Of a DNA stretch of 64,000 nucleotides, positions 24,836 through 31,734 are shown piece by piece. The stretch is from JAAXIE01 sp965263155 (GTDB lineage Bacteria; Chloroflexota; Dehalococcoidia; Lucifugimonadales; JAAXIE01): assembly GCA_965263155.1 (NCBI GenBank), contig OZ253586.1:496001-560000 (forward strand). Direction: 5' to 3'. A program made the position numbers and the translations under genes. The notes under the pieces are model-generated. The model ran no database searches. It worked only from the letters and a program-made list of their open reading frames with translations, and was not told where the DNA came from. Position 1 is the first letter of the stretch, and the number at the start of each line of letters is the position of its first letter.

Positions 24836-25315
24836 TTACCCCTGCGATACGTAGTCTCGCACCATCTCCAAGGCAGCGTAGGCGGTCTGCTCTTTGGTGC
24901 TCATGCGGTCGCCATCCCACTGGAAGTCTTGGGCATGCTCGTGGCCGTCCCGCGTGGCTAGACCGATGTAGAAGAAGCCCAATGGCCTGTTGGAGTGGCC
25001 TTGGGCAGGGCCCGTGACGCCGGTGGTGGAGATGCCGATGTCGGTGTCCATCACCTCGCGCACCTTACGGGCCATATCCAACGCAACTTCCGGGCTAACC
25101 GAGGTGTGTTGCTGTTGGAGCTCGTCGGACACGCCCAGCAGCTTGCGCTTGGAGCCTCCGGAGTAGGCGATGACGCCTCCCCAGAAGTAGGCGGACGCGC
25201 CTGCGGGTGCGCATAGCAGGTGGCCCACATAACCCGCAGTGCAGGCCTCGGCCACGGATATGGTAAGGCCCCGCTCGGTAAGCATCTGGGCCACTTCGTT
25301 CACGATATCTCGCAT
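24836..25315 (-). CDS. CinA C-terminal domain protein (NMN amidohydrolase)
   Basis: 159 residues, the stand-alone CinA C-terminal (PncC) form, which deamidates nicotinamide mononucleotide. Seen: LTISVAEACTAGYVGHLLCAPAGASAYFWGGVIAYSGGSKRKLLGVS and VREVMDTDIGISTTGVTGPA. The canonical AESCTGG reads AEACTAG, so the catalytic Ser position in that loop is Ala; the activity is therefore less certain. SD GAGGAGG precedes the ATG. Confidence 0.88.
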   Translation of the reverse strand: MRDIVNEVAQMLTERGLTISVAEACTAGYVGHLLCAPAGASAYFWGGVIAYSGGSKRKLLGVSDELQQQHTSVSPEVALDMARKVREVMDTDIGISTTGVTGPAQGHSNRPLGFFYIGLATRDGHEHAQDFQWDGDRMSTKEQTAYAALEMVRDYVSQG

Positions 25316-25610
25316 GGGTCCGGCCTCCTCAATAGTCCCTTTGTTATACCTTCATGCTAAATGCGTATCCACTCTGCATCCGGGCAGGGATTTCGTATCT
25401 ATGGGCTCGTTGTTTTGCAGTGCCGTTGTATCTGGGGAAAATAATTTTGTATCTGTGAGGCGTGCAATTCATGCAACGGTGTATCTACGACGGGGACTGT
25501 TATTGCACTTTTGGATAGCGGCGCTTTTCCGAACGACCTCTTGGATATCAGGCGTGGCGGGCGCATATGTTCTTATACCATGGCTCGCTAGGCGGCGATA
25601 GGGGCGGTTG
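25316..25610. other. Gene-free gap with repeated GTATCT motifs
   Basis: About 295 nt, AT-richer than its flanks. TTTCGTATCT at about 25391 and variants of GTATCT at about 25428, 25449 and 25481 recur every 20-40 nt. The same motif family occurs in islands A and B and at 53683. No gene recognised. Confidence 0.45.
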
Positions 25611-26483
25611 TCAGGTCTGCCAGCCTCTGGCCGTGGTGAGCACCCGCTTGGCTGAATCGTAGTCGCGAGAGCCTCCTCGCAGTATTGGAGGCACGAGGTA
25701 GAAGGTGCGTATGCCCGCGTCCTTCAGGCTGCCAAGGGTCTCCAAGGCGATGTCCACGCCAGACTCTCCTTGCTCCAACCGGTCTCGAATCTGCTGCGGG
25801 ATGGTGCTGAACATCACGCCTCCCTGCACCAACACCTGAACGCCCCAGAAGATGGGCGGCTGCAGTTCGGCTCTGGCGATGGAGGCATATGCGTTGTGAA
25901 AGGCAGCCACCTCATCGGGGGCGAACACCGGTTGGGTGATGAAGAAGTGGGCCCCAGCCTGCGCCTTACGCTGGGCCAGCTTGGCCTCATCCTCTACACC
26001 CTTGCTGAGGTCGATGGTAGCTCCGATGCAAAAGTCGGTGGGCTCGGCTAGGGACGAGCCTCGAAAGTCGACTCCCTGGTTCATCCGGCCGATGGAGTCG
26101 ATGAGCTCAGTGACCTTGAAGTCGTTGACGGGCGTCATGCGCTGCTGGTCGCGTTGGCTGAGGGAGTCGCCAGCCAGCACCACTACGTTTCCTAGGCCAA
26201 GGGCCTCTGCCCCCAGCAGGTGGCTCTGCAGGGCCAGCTTGTTCATATCTCGCGGACTCAGGTTGAAGCAGACGTCGGTGCCCGTCTCAGCGCGGATGAC
26301 GAAGGCCAAGGCAGCGGAGTCGATACGGACGGCACGCCCTGGGTTGTAGGCGACGCAGATGAAGTCGGCGTCAATGCCACGGGCTTGGTGTGCGGCGGAG
26401 GCGCCGCCTCCCCGGGGTGGCGAGAAGTCGCACAGGAACACGGGGCGGTTTGGGGCTTCTCGGACCCTGTCGGTAACTTTCAT
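25611..26483 (-). CDS. Methylenetetrahydrofolate reductase family protein
   Basis: 290-residue TIM barrel of the MetF family: VFLCDFSPPRGGGAS at the N-terminus, FNLSPRDMNKLALQSHLLGAEALGLGNVVVLAGD, FCIGATIDLS, AGAHFFITQPVFAPDEVAAF and PIFWGVQVL. These are the flavin- and folate-binding blocks. MetF reduces CH2-H4folate to CH3-H4folate. The N-terminal catalytic Glu motif (EFxPP) reads DFSPP, so the activity may be altered, as in MetF-like proteins of C1 pathways. Start ATG 26483; a frame starting at 26669 overlaps the divergent selenoprotein promoter and is unlikely. Confidence 0.85.
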   Translation of the reverse strand: MKVTDRVREAPNRPVFLCDFSPPRGGGASAAHQARGIDADFICVAYNPGRAVRIDSAALAFVIRAETGTDVCFNLSPRDMNKLALQSHLLGAEALGLGNVVVLAGDSLSQRDQQRMTPVNDFKVTELIDSIGRMNQGVDFRGSSLAEPTDFCIGATIDLSKGVEDEAKLAQRKAQAGAHFFITQPVFAPDEVAAFHNAYASIARAELQPPIFWGVQVLVQGGVMFSTIPQQIRDRLEQGESGVDIALETLGSLKDAGIRTFYLVPPILRGGSRDYDSAKRVLTTARGWQT

Positions 26484-26536
26484 GGGCAGCCTGCGTTTCG
26501 TGGCAGTAGGCCGGATGCTACCGGCGGTGTCTATGG

Positions 26537-26564
26537 GTGTCAACGTGGGGGTGTCAACGTGGGG
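26537..26564. repeat. 14-bp tandem duplication in the metF/FrnE divergent promoter region
   Basis: GTGTCAACGTGGGG occurs twice in direct succession, between the metF start and the selenoprotein -10 box. It could be a doubled regulator site or replication slippage. Confidence 0.6.
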
Positions 26565-26584
26565 ACTGCGGAGGTCCACGGGTG

Positions 26585-26593
26585 TGCTAAAAT
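26585..26593 (+). promoter_or_regulatory. Extended -10 promoter of the FrnE-like selenoprotein gene
   Basis: TG-C-TAAAAT, an extended -10 element, 41 nt before the ATG at 26634. The SD GGAGGAGA follows. No -35 hexamer. Confidence 0.5.
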
Positions 26594-26633
26594 GCTGCTG
26601 CGCCACATAACAACTGGTATATGGAGGAGACAC

Positions 26634-27236
26634 ATGGCCGCCAAACCCGTGGATGTCACTGTCTGGCACGACTACACTTGACCCTTCTGCTACGTCGGCC
26701 TGGCTAGGCTCGACAAGGTAGGTGAGGAGATACCCCTCAACGTCGATAGAAAGTCATATTTCCTGCGTCCCGACCAGCCGACCGAAGGCGCCCCGCGGCG
26801 GATGTTCGACGGCGAGACCGAGACGGAGTTGGCCCCCGCGATGCGGGAGCGCGCCCAGAACGTGGGCTTGGTGATGCGCCGGCCCCCGGTGGCCCCCAAT
26901 ACCTCTCTGGCCCACCAAGCCACGGCCTATGCCAAAGAGAAGGGCTTGGACAACGAGTTCCATCATGCTGCCGCCAAACTCTATTGGGAGATGGGTGTCA
27001 ACCTAGGTGAGATGGCCGTGCTGCAACAGGTGGCCCAAGAGGTGGGCTTGGACTGGGGCGAGCTTGAAGGCCGCTTGCAGTCGGGTCATTACCTGCCCCA
27101 AGTCACAACCGACTACGATGATGCCAAAGCGCAGGATGTGGGCGTAGTCCCTACTTACATCGTCAATGGCGAATACCTGAAGGGCGATGTGAGCTTGGAG
27201 GATCTGCAGGCGGCCATCCGCAAGGCCTCTGCCTAG
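26634..27236 (+). CDS. Putative selenoprotein: DsbA/FrnE-like oxidoreductase (in-frame TGA = Sec)
   Basis: A 200-residue frame from ATG 26634 (SD GGAGGAGA, 4 nt spacing) with one internal TGA at 26679-26681. The N-terminus reads VDVTVWHDYT-U-PFCYVGLARLDKV, equivalent to the D-x-x-C-P-W-C-Y-x-G opening of FrnE/2-hydroxychromene-2-carboxylate isomerase-like DsbA proteins, so TGA stands exactly for the first Cys of CxxC (residue 16; Cys19 follows). Beyond it is a full DsbA helical insert and the closing GVVPTYIVNGEYLKGDVSLEDLQAAI with the cis-Pro. A SECIS-like hairpin lies 12 nt after the TGA. No signal peptide, so cytoplasmic. It converges with trxB, sharing a CTAG at the stops. A start at 26802 would remove the active site. 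Confidence 0.88.
26694..26714 (+). promoter_or_regulatory. Candidate bacterial SECIS hairpin of the FrnE-like gene
   Basis: GTCGGCCT pairs with AGGC-T-CGAC (8 bp with one bulged T) around a GGCT loop. The loop begins 20 nt after the TGA. Like the hairpin at 2908, its loop opens with GG. Confidence 0.6.
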
Positions 27237-28231
27237 GTCCCAGCCGCCACTAACGGGTAGCCCATAGCGTGGCACTGGCAGCGTCCGGGATGTGCGCTTA
27301 CGAACTCGTAGGCCGAGGTCGCTGCCAGCGCCCCTTGGGCGGCTGCCGTAATCGTCTGCTTGAGGTTGCCTGAGGCGTCGGTAAGGTCCCCGGCCCCGAA
27401 CACACCCTCCACGCTGGTGCGCATCAGCTTGTCCACCACGATTTCGCCCTGTTCGTTCAACGACACGCCCATGTCCAATCCCAGCTTGGTTCTTGGGTCG
27501 GCCCCTATTTCCACGAACAGGCCGTCCAAGGCTAGGTGGTGGGAGCCATTGACTGGCCGGTCGAGGGCTACACCTTCAAGCCCATCCTGGCCCTTCAGGG
27601 CTGCCACTTGGGTGTTTAGCAGCACTTCCACGTTGGCGGTGTCTTCCAGCATGCGCAGTGTGACGGGTTCCGGCCTGTGGAGGCGCTCACCCCGGTATAC
27701 CAAGTACGCTTTGTCGGCGTAGCGGGCTAGCAGTATGGCTCCCTCGACGGCGGCGTTGCCTCCACCCACCACTGCGGCGGTCTTGCCCCGGTAGAGCGGG
27801 GCGTCGCACACCGAGCAGTAGGAGACGCCCCTGCCGGTCCACTCTTCTTCCATGGGCAGGCCCAACCTGCGGCGCTCGCGGCCTACGGCAAGAATGACTG
27901 ATCTGCCACGGTACTTTGCTTCCTCGGTATGGGGCTCGGTATGGGCCTCAAAGCAACCTGGCAGGCGAGTCAGGGCGTCGACTTTCTCGTCGACGATTTC
28001 CACGCCGTAGGCTTCCACCTGCTCACGCATCTTCAGCATCAGGTCGAACCCGTCTATCGAGGGGAAGCCGGGGTAGTTCTCGATAGCTCCGCCGATGGCC
28101 GTCTCACCACCGAACTTGTCGCCGAAGACCACGGCTTTCATCTGGTACCTAGCGGCGTACAGGGCCGCGCTGAAGCCTGCTGCACCTTGGCCAACTATGA
28201 GCACATCGTACTGGGGCCCCTGCCCATCCAT
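27233..28231 (-). CDS. trxB: Thioredoxin reductase-like NAD(P)/FAD oxidoreductase
   Basis: 332 residues. FAD motif DVLIVGQGAAGFSAALYAARY; redox disulfide CSVC in YCSVCDAPLYRGK; NAD(P) motif VVGGGNAAVEGAILLA; C-terminal FAD motif GVFGAGDLTD. This is the TrxR/AhpF architecture: NADPH electrons pass via FAD to the CSVC pair and on to a thioredoxin-like partner. SD AAGGAGT before ATG 28231. Its stop is nested with the stop of the convergent FrnE-like selenoprotein. A Cys-rich tail (GRCQCHAMG) is unusual. Which partner it reduces is inference only. Confidence 0.9.
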   Translation of the reverse strand: MDGQGPQYDVLIVGQGAAGFSAALYAARYQMKAVVFGDKFGGETAIGGAIENYPGFPSIDGFDLMLKMREQVEAYGVEIVDEKVDALTRLPGCFEAHTEPHTEEAKYRGRSVILAVGRERRRLGLPMEEEWTGRGVSYCSVCDAPLYRGKTAAVVGGGNAAVEGAILLARYADKAYLVYRGERLHRPEPVTLRMLEDTANVEVLLNTQVAALKGQDGLEGVALDRPVNGSHHLALDGLFVEIGADPRTKLGLDMGVSLNEQGEIVVDKLMRTSVEGVFGAGDLTDASGNLKQTITAAAQGALAATSAYEFVSAHPGRCQCHAMGYPLVAAGT

Positions 28232-28660
28232 CAGAAGACTCCTTTGATTGGCGCCTTGGCTAGGCTCTTACTTACATTGTACGCCCTCGGTGAGAAGTCG
28301 TACGCAGCGGAATTTGGGTTTATGCCCGCCGGACCTTGAAGGCGGGGAGGAGGTTTCTTCGCGGCTTGCTAAGGGTTTTGCAAGCGTATCCCGGAACGAG
28401 AACTCCCTATGGCGTGTTGGGGCCACGTATAGGGTAGAAGGCGGATGGCATTCTGGGGCGCTGACTTGAGGCCGGTTGTTGAGGGATGGATGGCTATTTC
28501 CAGGGGAACGGCGGTTGAAAGCTACCGGAGATGATCATGAGCGGTGTGGGAATAGTGAGGCAATGCGTTATATCCGTGGTACTCAGTATTGATACACTAA
28601 TTCTTTTGGGTTAGTATGAGAATGAAGGGTGTACCACTTTAGAGGGAGAGGCGGCTTGAT
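28232..28660. other. Intergenic region between trxB and the response regulator
   Basis: About 430 nt with no gene seen. It holds the start signals of trxB at the left end and the response-regulator promoter at 28589-28617. Confidence 0.5.
28589..28617 (+). promoter_or_regulatory. Sigma70-type promoter of the response regulator gene
   Basis: TTGATA (28589-28594), 17-nt spacer, TAGTAT (28612-28617), in an AT-rich patch 44 nt before the ATG. Confidence 0.7.
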
Positions 28661-29341
28661 ATGAGGGTCATCATCGCGCATCGCAATGCTGCCGCCGGAC
28701 ACGGCTTGGCCCTCCTTCTGGCCAAGTATGGCGACTTCGACGTGGTCGGCGAAGTTGCCGACCCCGATGAGATAGTGGCCACCATCGTCAATACGAACCC
28801 CAATTTGGCCTTGGTCGATTCTGAATTCCCATCAATCGACTTGGAAGACATCATCCGGCGGGTGAAGGAGCGCGTACCCGAGGTGGCGGTGGCTGTTTTC
28901 ACCGGCTCCGATGACTGGTCCTACTTGGAGTCCTCCATACGTGCCGGGGCCACTTCCTTCGTCTCCATGAAGACGGACCCCGAGGAGTTGGCACGCTCTC
29001 TTCGCTTGGCCGGAGACGGCCACGTACTCGTCTCCACTCCCTTGGTGGCTTCTCTGTTGGACCTTTTCAATGGCGAATTGGCCCCGGTGACTAAGGACGC
29101 CGCGCTCACGGTGACCCATGACCTGTCGCAACGGGAGTTGGAGATTCTGCAGTTAGTGGCCCAAGGCCATACCAACGCAGAGATAGCCGAATCGCTGATA
29201 ATCGCTGAGAACACCGTTAAGGTGCATATGCGCAACATTTTTGGCAAGCTTCAGCTGCGTAATCGACAACAGGCTGCGGCCTATGCATTGCAGTCCGGGA
29301 TCGTAACCGACCTCGTGTTCCCTTCCGTCGATACGGGGTAG
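28661..29341 (+). CDS. NarL/LuxR-type response regulator with degenerate receiver
   Basis: 226 residues. Residues 1-120 form a CheY-like receiver with the phospho-acceptor Asp53 (LVDSEFP), a Thr in VFTGSDD and the Lys in SFVSMKTD, but the acidic Mg2+-binding pair that normally follows beta-1 (I-x-D-D) is replaced by His7-Arg8 (VIIAHRN). Residues 155-215 are a LuxR HTH (LSQRELEILQLVAQGHTNAEIAESLIIAENTVKVHMRNIFGKLQLRNR). No histidine kinase is adjacent. It lies 366 nt upstream of the Asp23/Gls24 genes, which could be its targets. Missing metal ligands suggest phosphorylation-independent or atypical control. Confidence 0.9.
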   Translation: MRVIIAHRNAAAGHGLALLLAKYGDFDVVGEVADPDEIVATIVNTNPNLALVDSEFPSIDLEDIIRRVKERVPEVAVAVFTGSDDWSYLESSIRAGATSFVSMKTDPEELARSLRLAGDGHVLVSTPLVASLLDLFNGELAPVTKDAALTVTHDLSQRELEILQLVAQGHTNAEIAESLIIAENTVKVHMRNIFGKLQLRNRQQAAAYALQSGIVTDLVFPSVDTG

Positions 29342-29706
29342 TTACCTCGACCCTTGCGTCGGCCATTCGGCGATGCTGCTTCGCGCCAAAAGTGCTAGTC
29401 AGCAGCCTCTCGGTACTCCTGATGGCGCTTGACGACTACCCCTTGGCACGTTCGAATACCCCTGCGGGATGTCCGGCATACCTCTGGTAAGGTGTGAAAA
29501 ATAGTCCATGCGAACCCCCCCGAATAGTCGCAATGGGTCTGTGGCGGCCTCCCTTAGAACCGTTAAGCTGATAAGTGGAATCTTAGGAACGCCAAGACCG
29601 GAGAAGCGCTGACGCACAGCCCAACGGCTGGCGAAGCCGCCACAATACATCCAAACGTTGGTAGTCCGGCGTCCCTGAATCATAAATATAGTGGGAGGTT
29701 GTTGAG
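29342..29706. other. Intergenic region upstream of the Asp23/Gls24 genes
   Basis: About 365 nt without a gene. GGGAGG lies 8 nt before the next ATG and CATAAATATAGT at about 29680 may supply a -10. No clear -35 or riboswitch. Confidence 0.4.
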
Positions 29707-30216
29707 ATGGTGGAAAGGGAATTGCTAAACGGTACGATCGTTACGACTAAGCAAGACAAAGAAGGCGAGATTGCCCCAGTGATGAGCGGCCTGACCATCA
29801 AGGAGCTGCAGATGTTGCCCCATTTGGATAGCCTCGCCCGGCTGGAGTCTATCGAGGTGGGTGGCACTACCCGCATCAGCGAAGAAGTTGTCGCCGCCAT
29901 TACGGCCAAGGCTGTAGGGGAGATACCCGGAGTCGCCGAGGTTGGGCTGAAGACTGTGGGTCGGTTCCTAGCCGAGGCGTTGGGAGGGGCGGAGCGCGCG
30001 GCGCGGGGAGTCGAGGCCGAGGTGGGGCGTAAAGAGGCCATTGTGGATGTGACCCTGCGGATAGTCTACGGGACCAGCATCCCCGCCACTGTGGTGGCCG
30101 TCCGATACAACGTCGCGGACCGGTTGCTGGGCCTCTGTGGATTGGTGGCCAAGGAGATCAACGTCCGCGTGGCTGGCCTCGAGTTTCCCGATCGCATGCC
30201 GGGGAGGGTCGTGTAA
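29707..30216 (+). CDS. Asp23/Gls24 family envelope stress protein (first copy)
   Basis: 169 residues. The DUF322 core starts near residue 45: IEVGGTTRISEEVVAAITAKAVGEIPGVAEVGLKTVGRFLAEALGG, then GVEAEVGRKEAIVDVTLRIVYGTSIPATVVAVRYNVADRLLGLCGLVAKEINVRVAGLEF. The first 44 residues are an extra N-terminal segment. Asp23 proteins are abundant, sit under the membrane, and are anchored by AmaP, which is encoded two genes downstream. SD GGGAGG. A second copy follows. Confidence 0.88.
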   Translation: MVERELLNGTIVTTKQDKEGEIAPVMSGLTIKELQMLPHLDSLARLESIEVGGTTRISEEVVAAITAKAVGEIPGVAEVGLKTVGRFLAEALGGAERAARGVEAEVGRKEAIVDVTLRIVYGTSIPATVVAVRYNVADRLLGLCGLVAKEINVRVAGLEFPDRMPGRVV

Positions 30217-30240
30217 CCCGGATACGCCAAGTTCTCAAAC

Positions 30241-30274
30241 TACCACCAAACACACGAGCTACCACCAAACGATA
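30241..30274 (+). repeat. Direct repeat CTACCACCAAAC between the Asp23 genes
   Basis: Two copies of a near 11-mer (ACTACCACCAAAC and GCTACCACCAAAC) about 20 nt apart, upstream of the SD for the second Asp23 gene. It may be a regulator site or slippage product. Confidence 0.4.
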
Positions 30275-30300
30275 CGAGAACGATCAAGGAGGAATGCACA

Positions 30301-30735
30301 ATGACCGATGAGAGAATACAAGAGACAGAGATGGTTTCCAGGCTGGCTGAGATGCAGAACCTGCAGGAGATTGAAGTCGGGGGCGAGACCACCATCGAGG
30401 ACGAGGTGATCGGAGCCATAGCTGGCTTGGCGGCTAGCGAGGTGGAAGGAGTCTCCTCCCTCGGTACTCGCTCCTTCAAGAGGACTCTGGCGGAAGTTGT
30501 CGGCGGCAGGGAGGCGAGGGCCCGGGGAGTGGCCGTGGAGGCTGGCCAACGCGAGGCTATCTTGGACTTGGACATGCGGGTCAAGTACGGCTTCAGCATC
30601 CCGGAGACGGTGATCAGCGTCCGTCATGTGGTTGCACAGCGCGTCTTGGAAATGGCCGGGCTGATCACCAAGGAGATAAACATTAACGTAGTGGGCATCG
30701 ACTTCTCGGAGAAGGTCTCGGACAGAGTAGAGTAG
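30301..30735 (+). CDS. Asp23/Gls24 family envelope stress protein (second copy)
   Basis: 144 residues, clearly a paralogue of the preceding gene: IEVGGETTIEDEVIGAIAGLAASEVEGVSSLGTRSFKRTLAEVVGG, then RGVAVEAGQREAILDLDMRVKYGFSIPETVISVRHVVAQRVLEMAGLITKEININVVGIDF. The N-terminal lead before the domain is shorter than in the first copy. SD AAGGAGG. A strong hairpin follows, so the two Asp23 genes may be expressed more strongly than the membrane genes downstream. Confidence 0.88.
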   Translation: MTDERIQETEMVSRLAEMQNLQEIEVGGETTIEDEVIGAIAGLAASEVEGVSSLGTRSFKRTLAEVVGGREARARGVAVEAGQREAILDLDMRVKYGFSIPETVISVRHVVAQRVLEMAGLITKEININVVGIDFSEKVSDRVE

Positions 30736-30763
30736 AATAGTGCGAGAACGGTCAGTAACACAT

Positions 30764-30791
30764 AAGCGGCCCCAATCGCTTGGGGCCGCTT
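30764..30791 (+). terminator. Hairpin terminator after the Asp23 pair
   Basis: AAGCGGCCCCAA-TCGC-TTGGGGCCGCTT, a perfect 12-bp stem followed by TTCCC. It may attenuate reading into amaP. Confidence 0.75.
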
Positions 30792-30850
30792 TCCCATGGG
30801 CCACGCCGGGTGAAGCATGTGGCTGGTGAAGCAGGCGATGGAGGGACAAT

Positions 30851-31474
30851 ATGGGCCTTTGGAATAGGCTAGCCGTATCCCTCGTGTCCCTGTTTCTCGT
30901 CATCGCCGCGGTGGTCACTCTGCTGGTGGCGACGGAGGCAGTACCCCCCGACTTCTTGCCCGGAGGCGTCGTCGGCGACGGGTTGGTGTCAGAGGAATCG
31001 TGGTTCCAGTCTGAGTTGGAGGACCTAGCGTCCTATGAAGGCTCTGCTAGGGTAATCTCCATGGCCATCTCCATCGCTGTGGCAGCAGTCATGTTGCTCG
31101 TGCTGCTCGCCGAGTGGCGCGTGGGACAGAAGACCATGAGCCTGCTGATCAGCGTGACGGGCGAAGGCGGTCTTTCAATAGAGGAAGACAGTGTGCGCTA
31201 CTTGGCGGAACGCACCGGGCAAAGCAACCGTAACGTTACGAGGCTACGGTGTGGGGTACGTATCCAGGGTAGGCGCAACGTTGCGCCAGCGCGCGTTATC
31301 ATCACCTGCTATCCTCGGCTTATTCTGGGCAGCAACGTACAGGAGATTCGGGACGACCTTCAGCAGCGTGTCAAGGTCTCTGTGGAAAACTTGACCGGGC
31401 TTTTGGTCGACCGCGTCGATGTGGCAAGCGTGCGGTACGAGAGAAGCGATGCCTCGAAACTGATGGGTGGCTAG
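30851..31474 (+). CDS. amaP: AmaP-like alkaline shock response membrane anchor
   Basis: 207 residues. Two membrane helices (about residues 8-30 and 72-92) bracket an extracytoplasmic loop, followed by the cytosolic AmaP domain: LLISVTGEGGLSIEEDSVRYLAERTGQSNRNVTRLRCGVRIQGRRNVAPARVIITCYPRLILGSNVQEIRDDLQQRVKVSVENLTGL. In Staphylococcus AmaP tethers Asp23 to the membrane; the gene order here supports the same role. SD GGAGGGA. Confidence 0.85.
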   Translation: MGLWNRLAVSLVSLFLVIAAVVTLLVATEAVPPDFLPGGVVGDGLVSEESWFQSELEDLASYEGSARVISMAISIAVAAVMLLVLLAEWRVGQKTMSLLISVTGEGGLSIEEDSVRYLAERTGQSNRNVTRLRCGVRIQGRRNVAPARVIITCYPRLILGSNVQEIRDDLQQRVKVSVENLTGLLVDRVDVASVRYERSDASKLMGG

Positions 31475-31478
31475 GCGC

Positions 31479-31691
31479 ATGGGTGAGCCGAAACTGATAG
31501 GACTGGTATTAGGTCTGGCCATCGGCATAGTCTTTGTCTGGATTGGCGTTTGGCAGGCCTTGGTCGTCGGCGCCTTGGGCATGGCAGGGTTCTTGGTGGG
31601 TAAGTACATCGAGCGTGAGTTGGCCTTCGTCGATAGGTTTTTGGCGAGGTTCGTCGAGTCCAGGAAGCCCGACGACGAGAAAGACGATTGA
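31479..31691 (+). CDS. DUF2273 small membrane protein
   Basis: About 70 residues with two adjacent hydrophobic segments (LIGLVLGLAIGIVFVWIGVWQALVVGALGMAGFLVGKYIE-type) and a charged C-terminus. DUF2273 proteins are constant companions of AmaP and Asp23 in Gram-positive operons. ATG 31479 is chosen, 4 nt after the amaP stop; GTG 31467 overlaps amaP. Confidence 0.83.
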   Translation: MGEPKLIGLVLGLAIGIVFVWIGVWQALVVGALGMAGFLVGKYIERELAFVDRFLARFVESRKPDDEKDD

Positions 31692-31734
31692 CCTCCGTGC
31701 CTGATCCTTTCACCGCCTCTTTGGCCTAGCTCCC

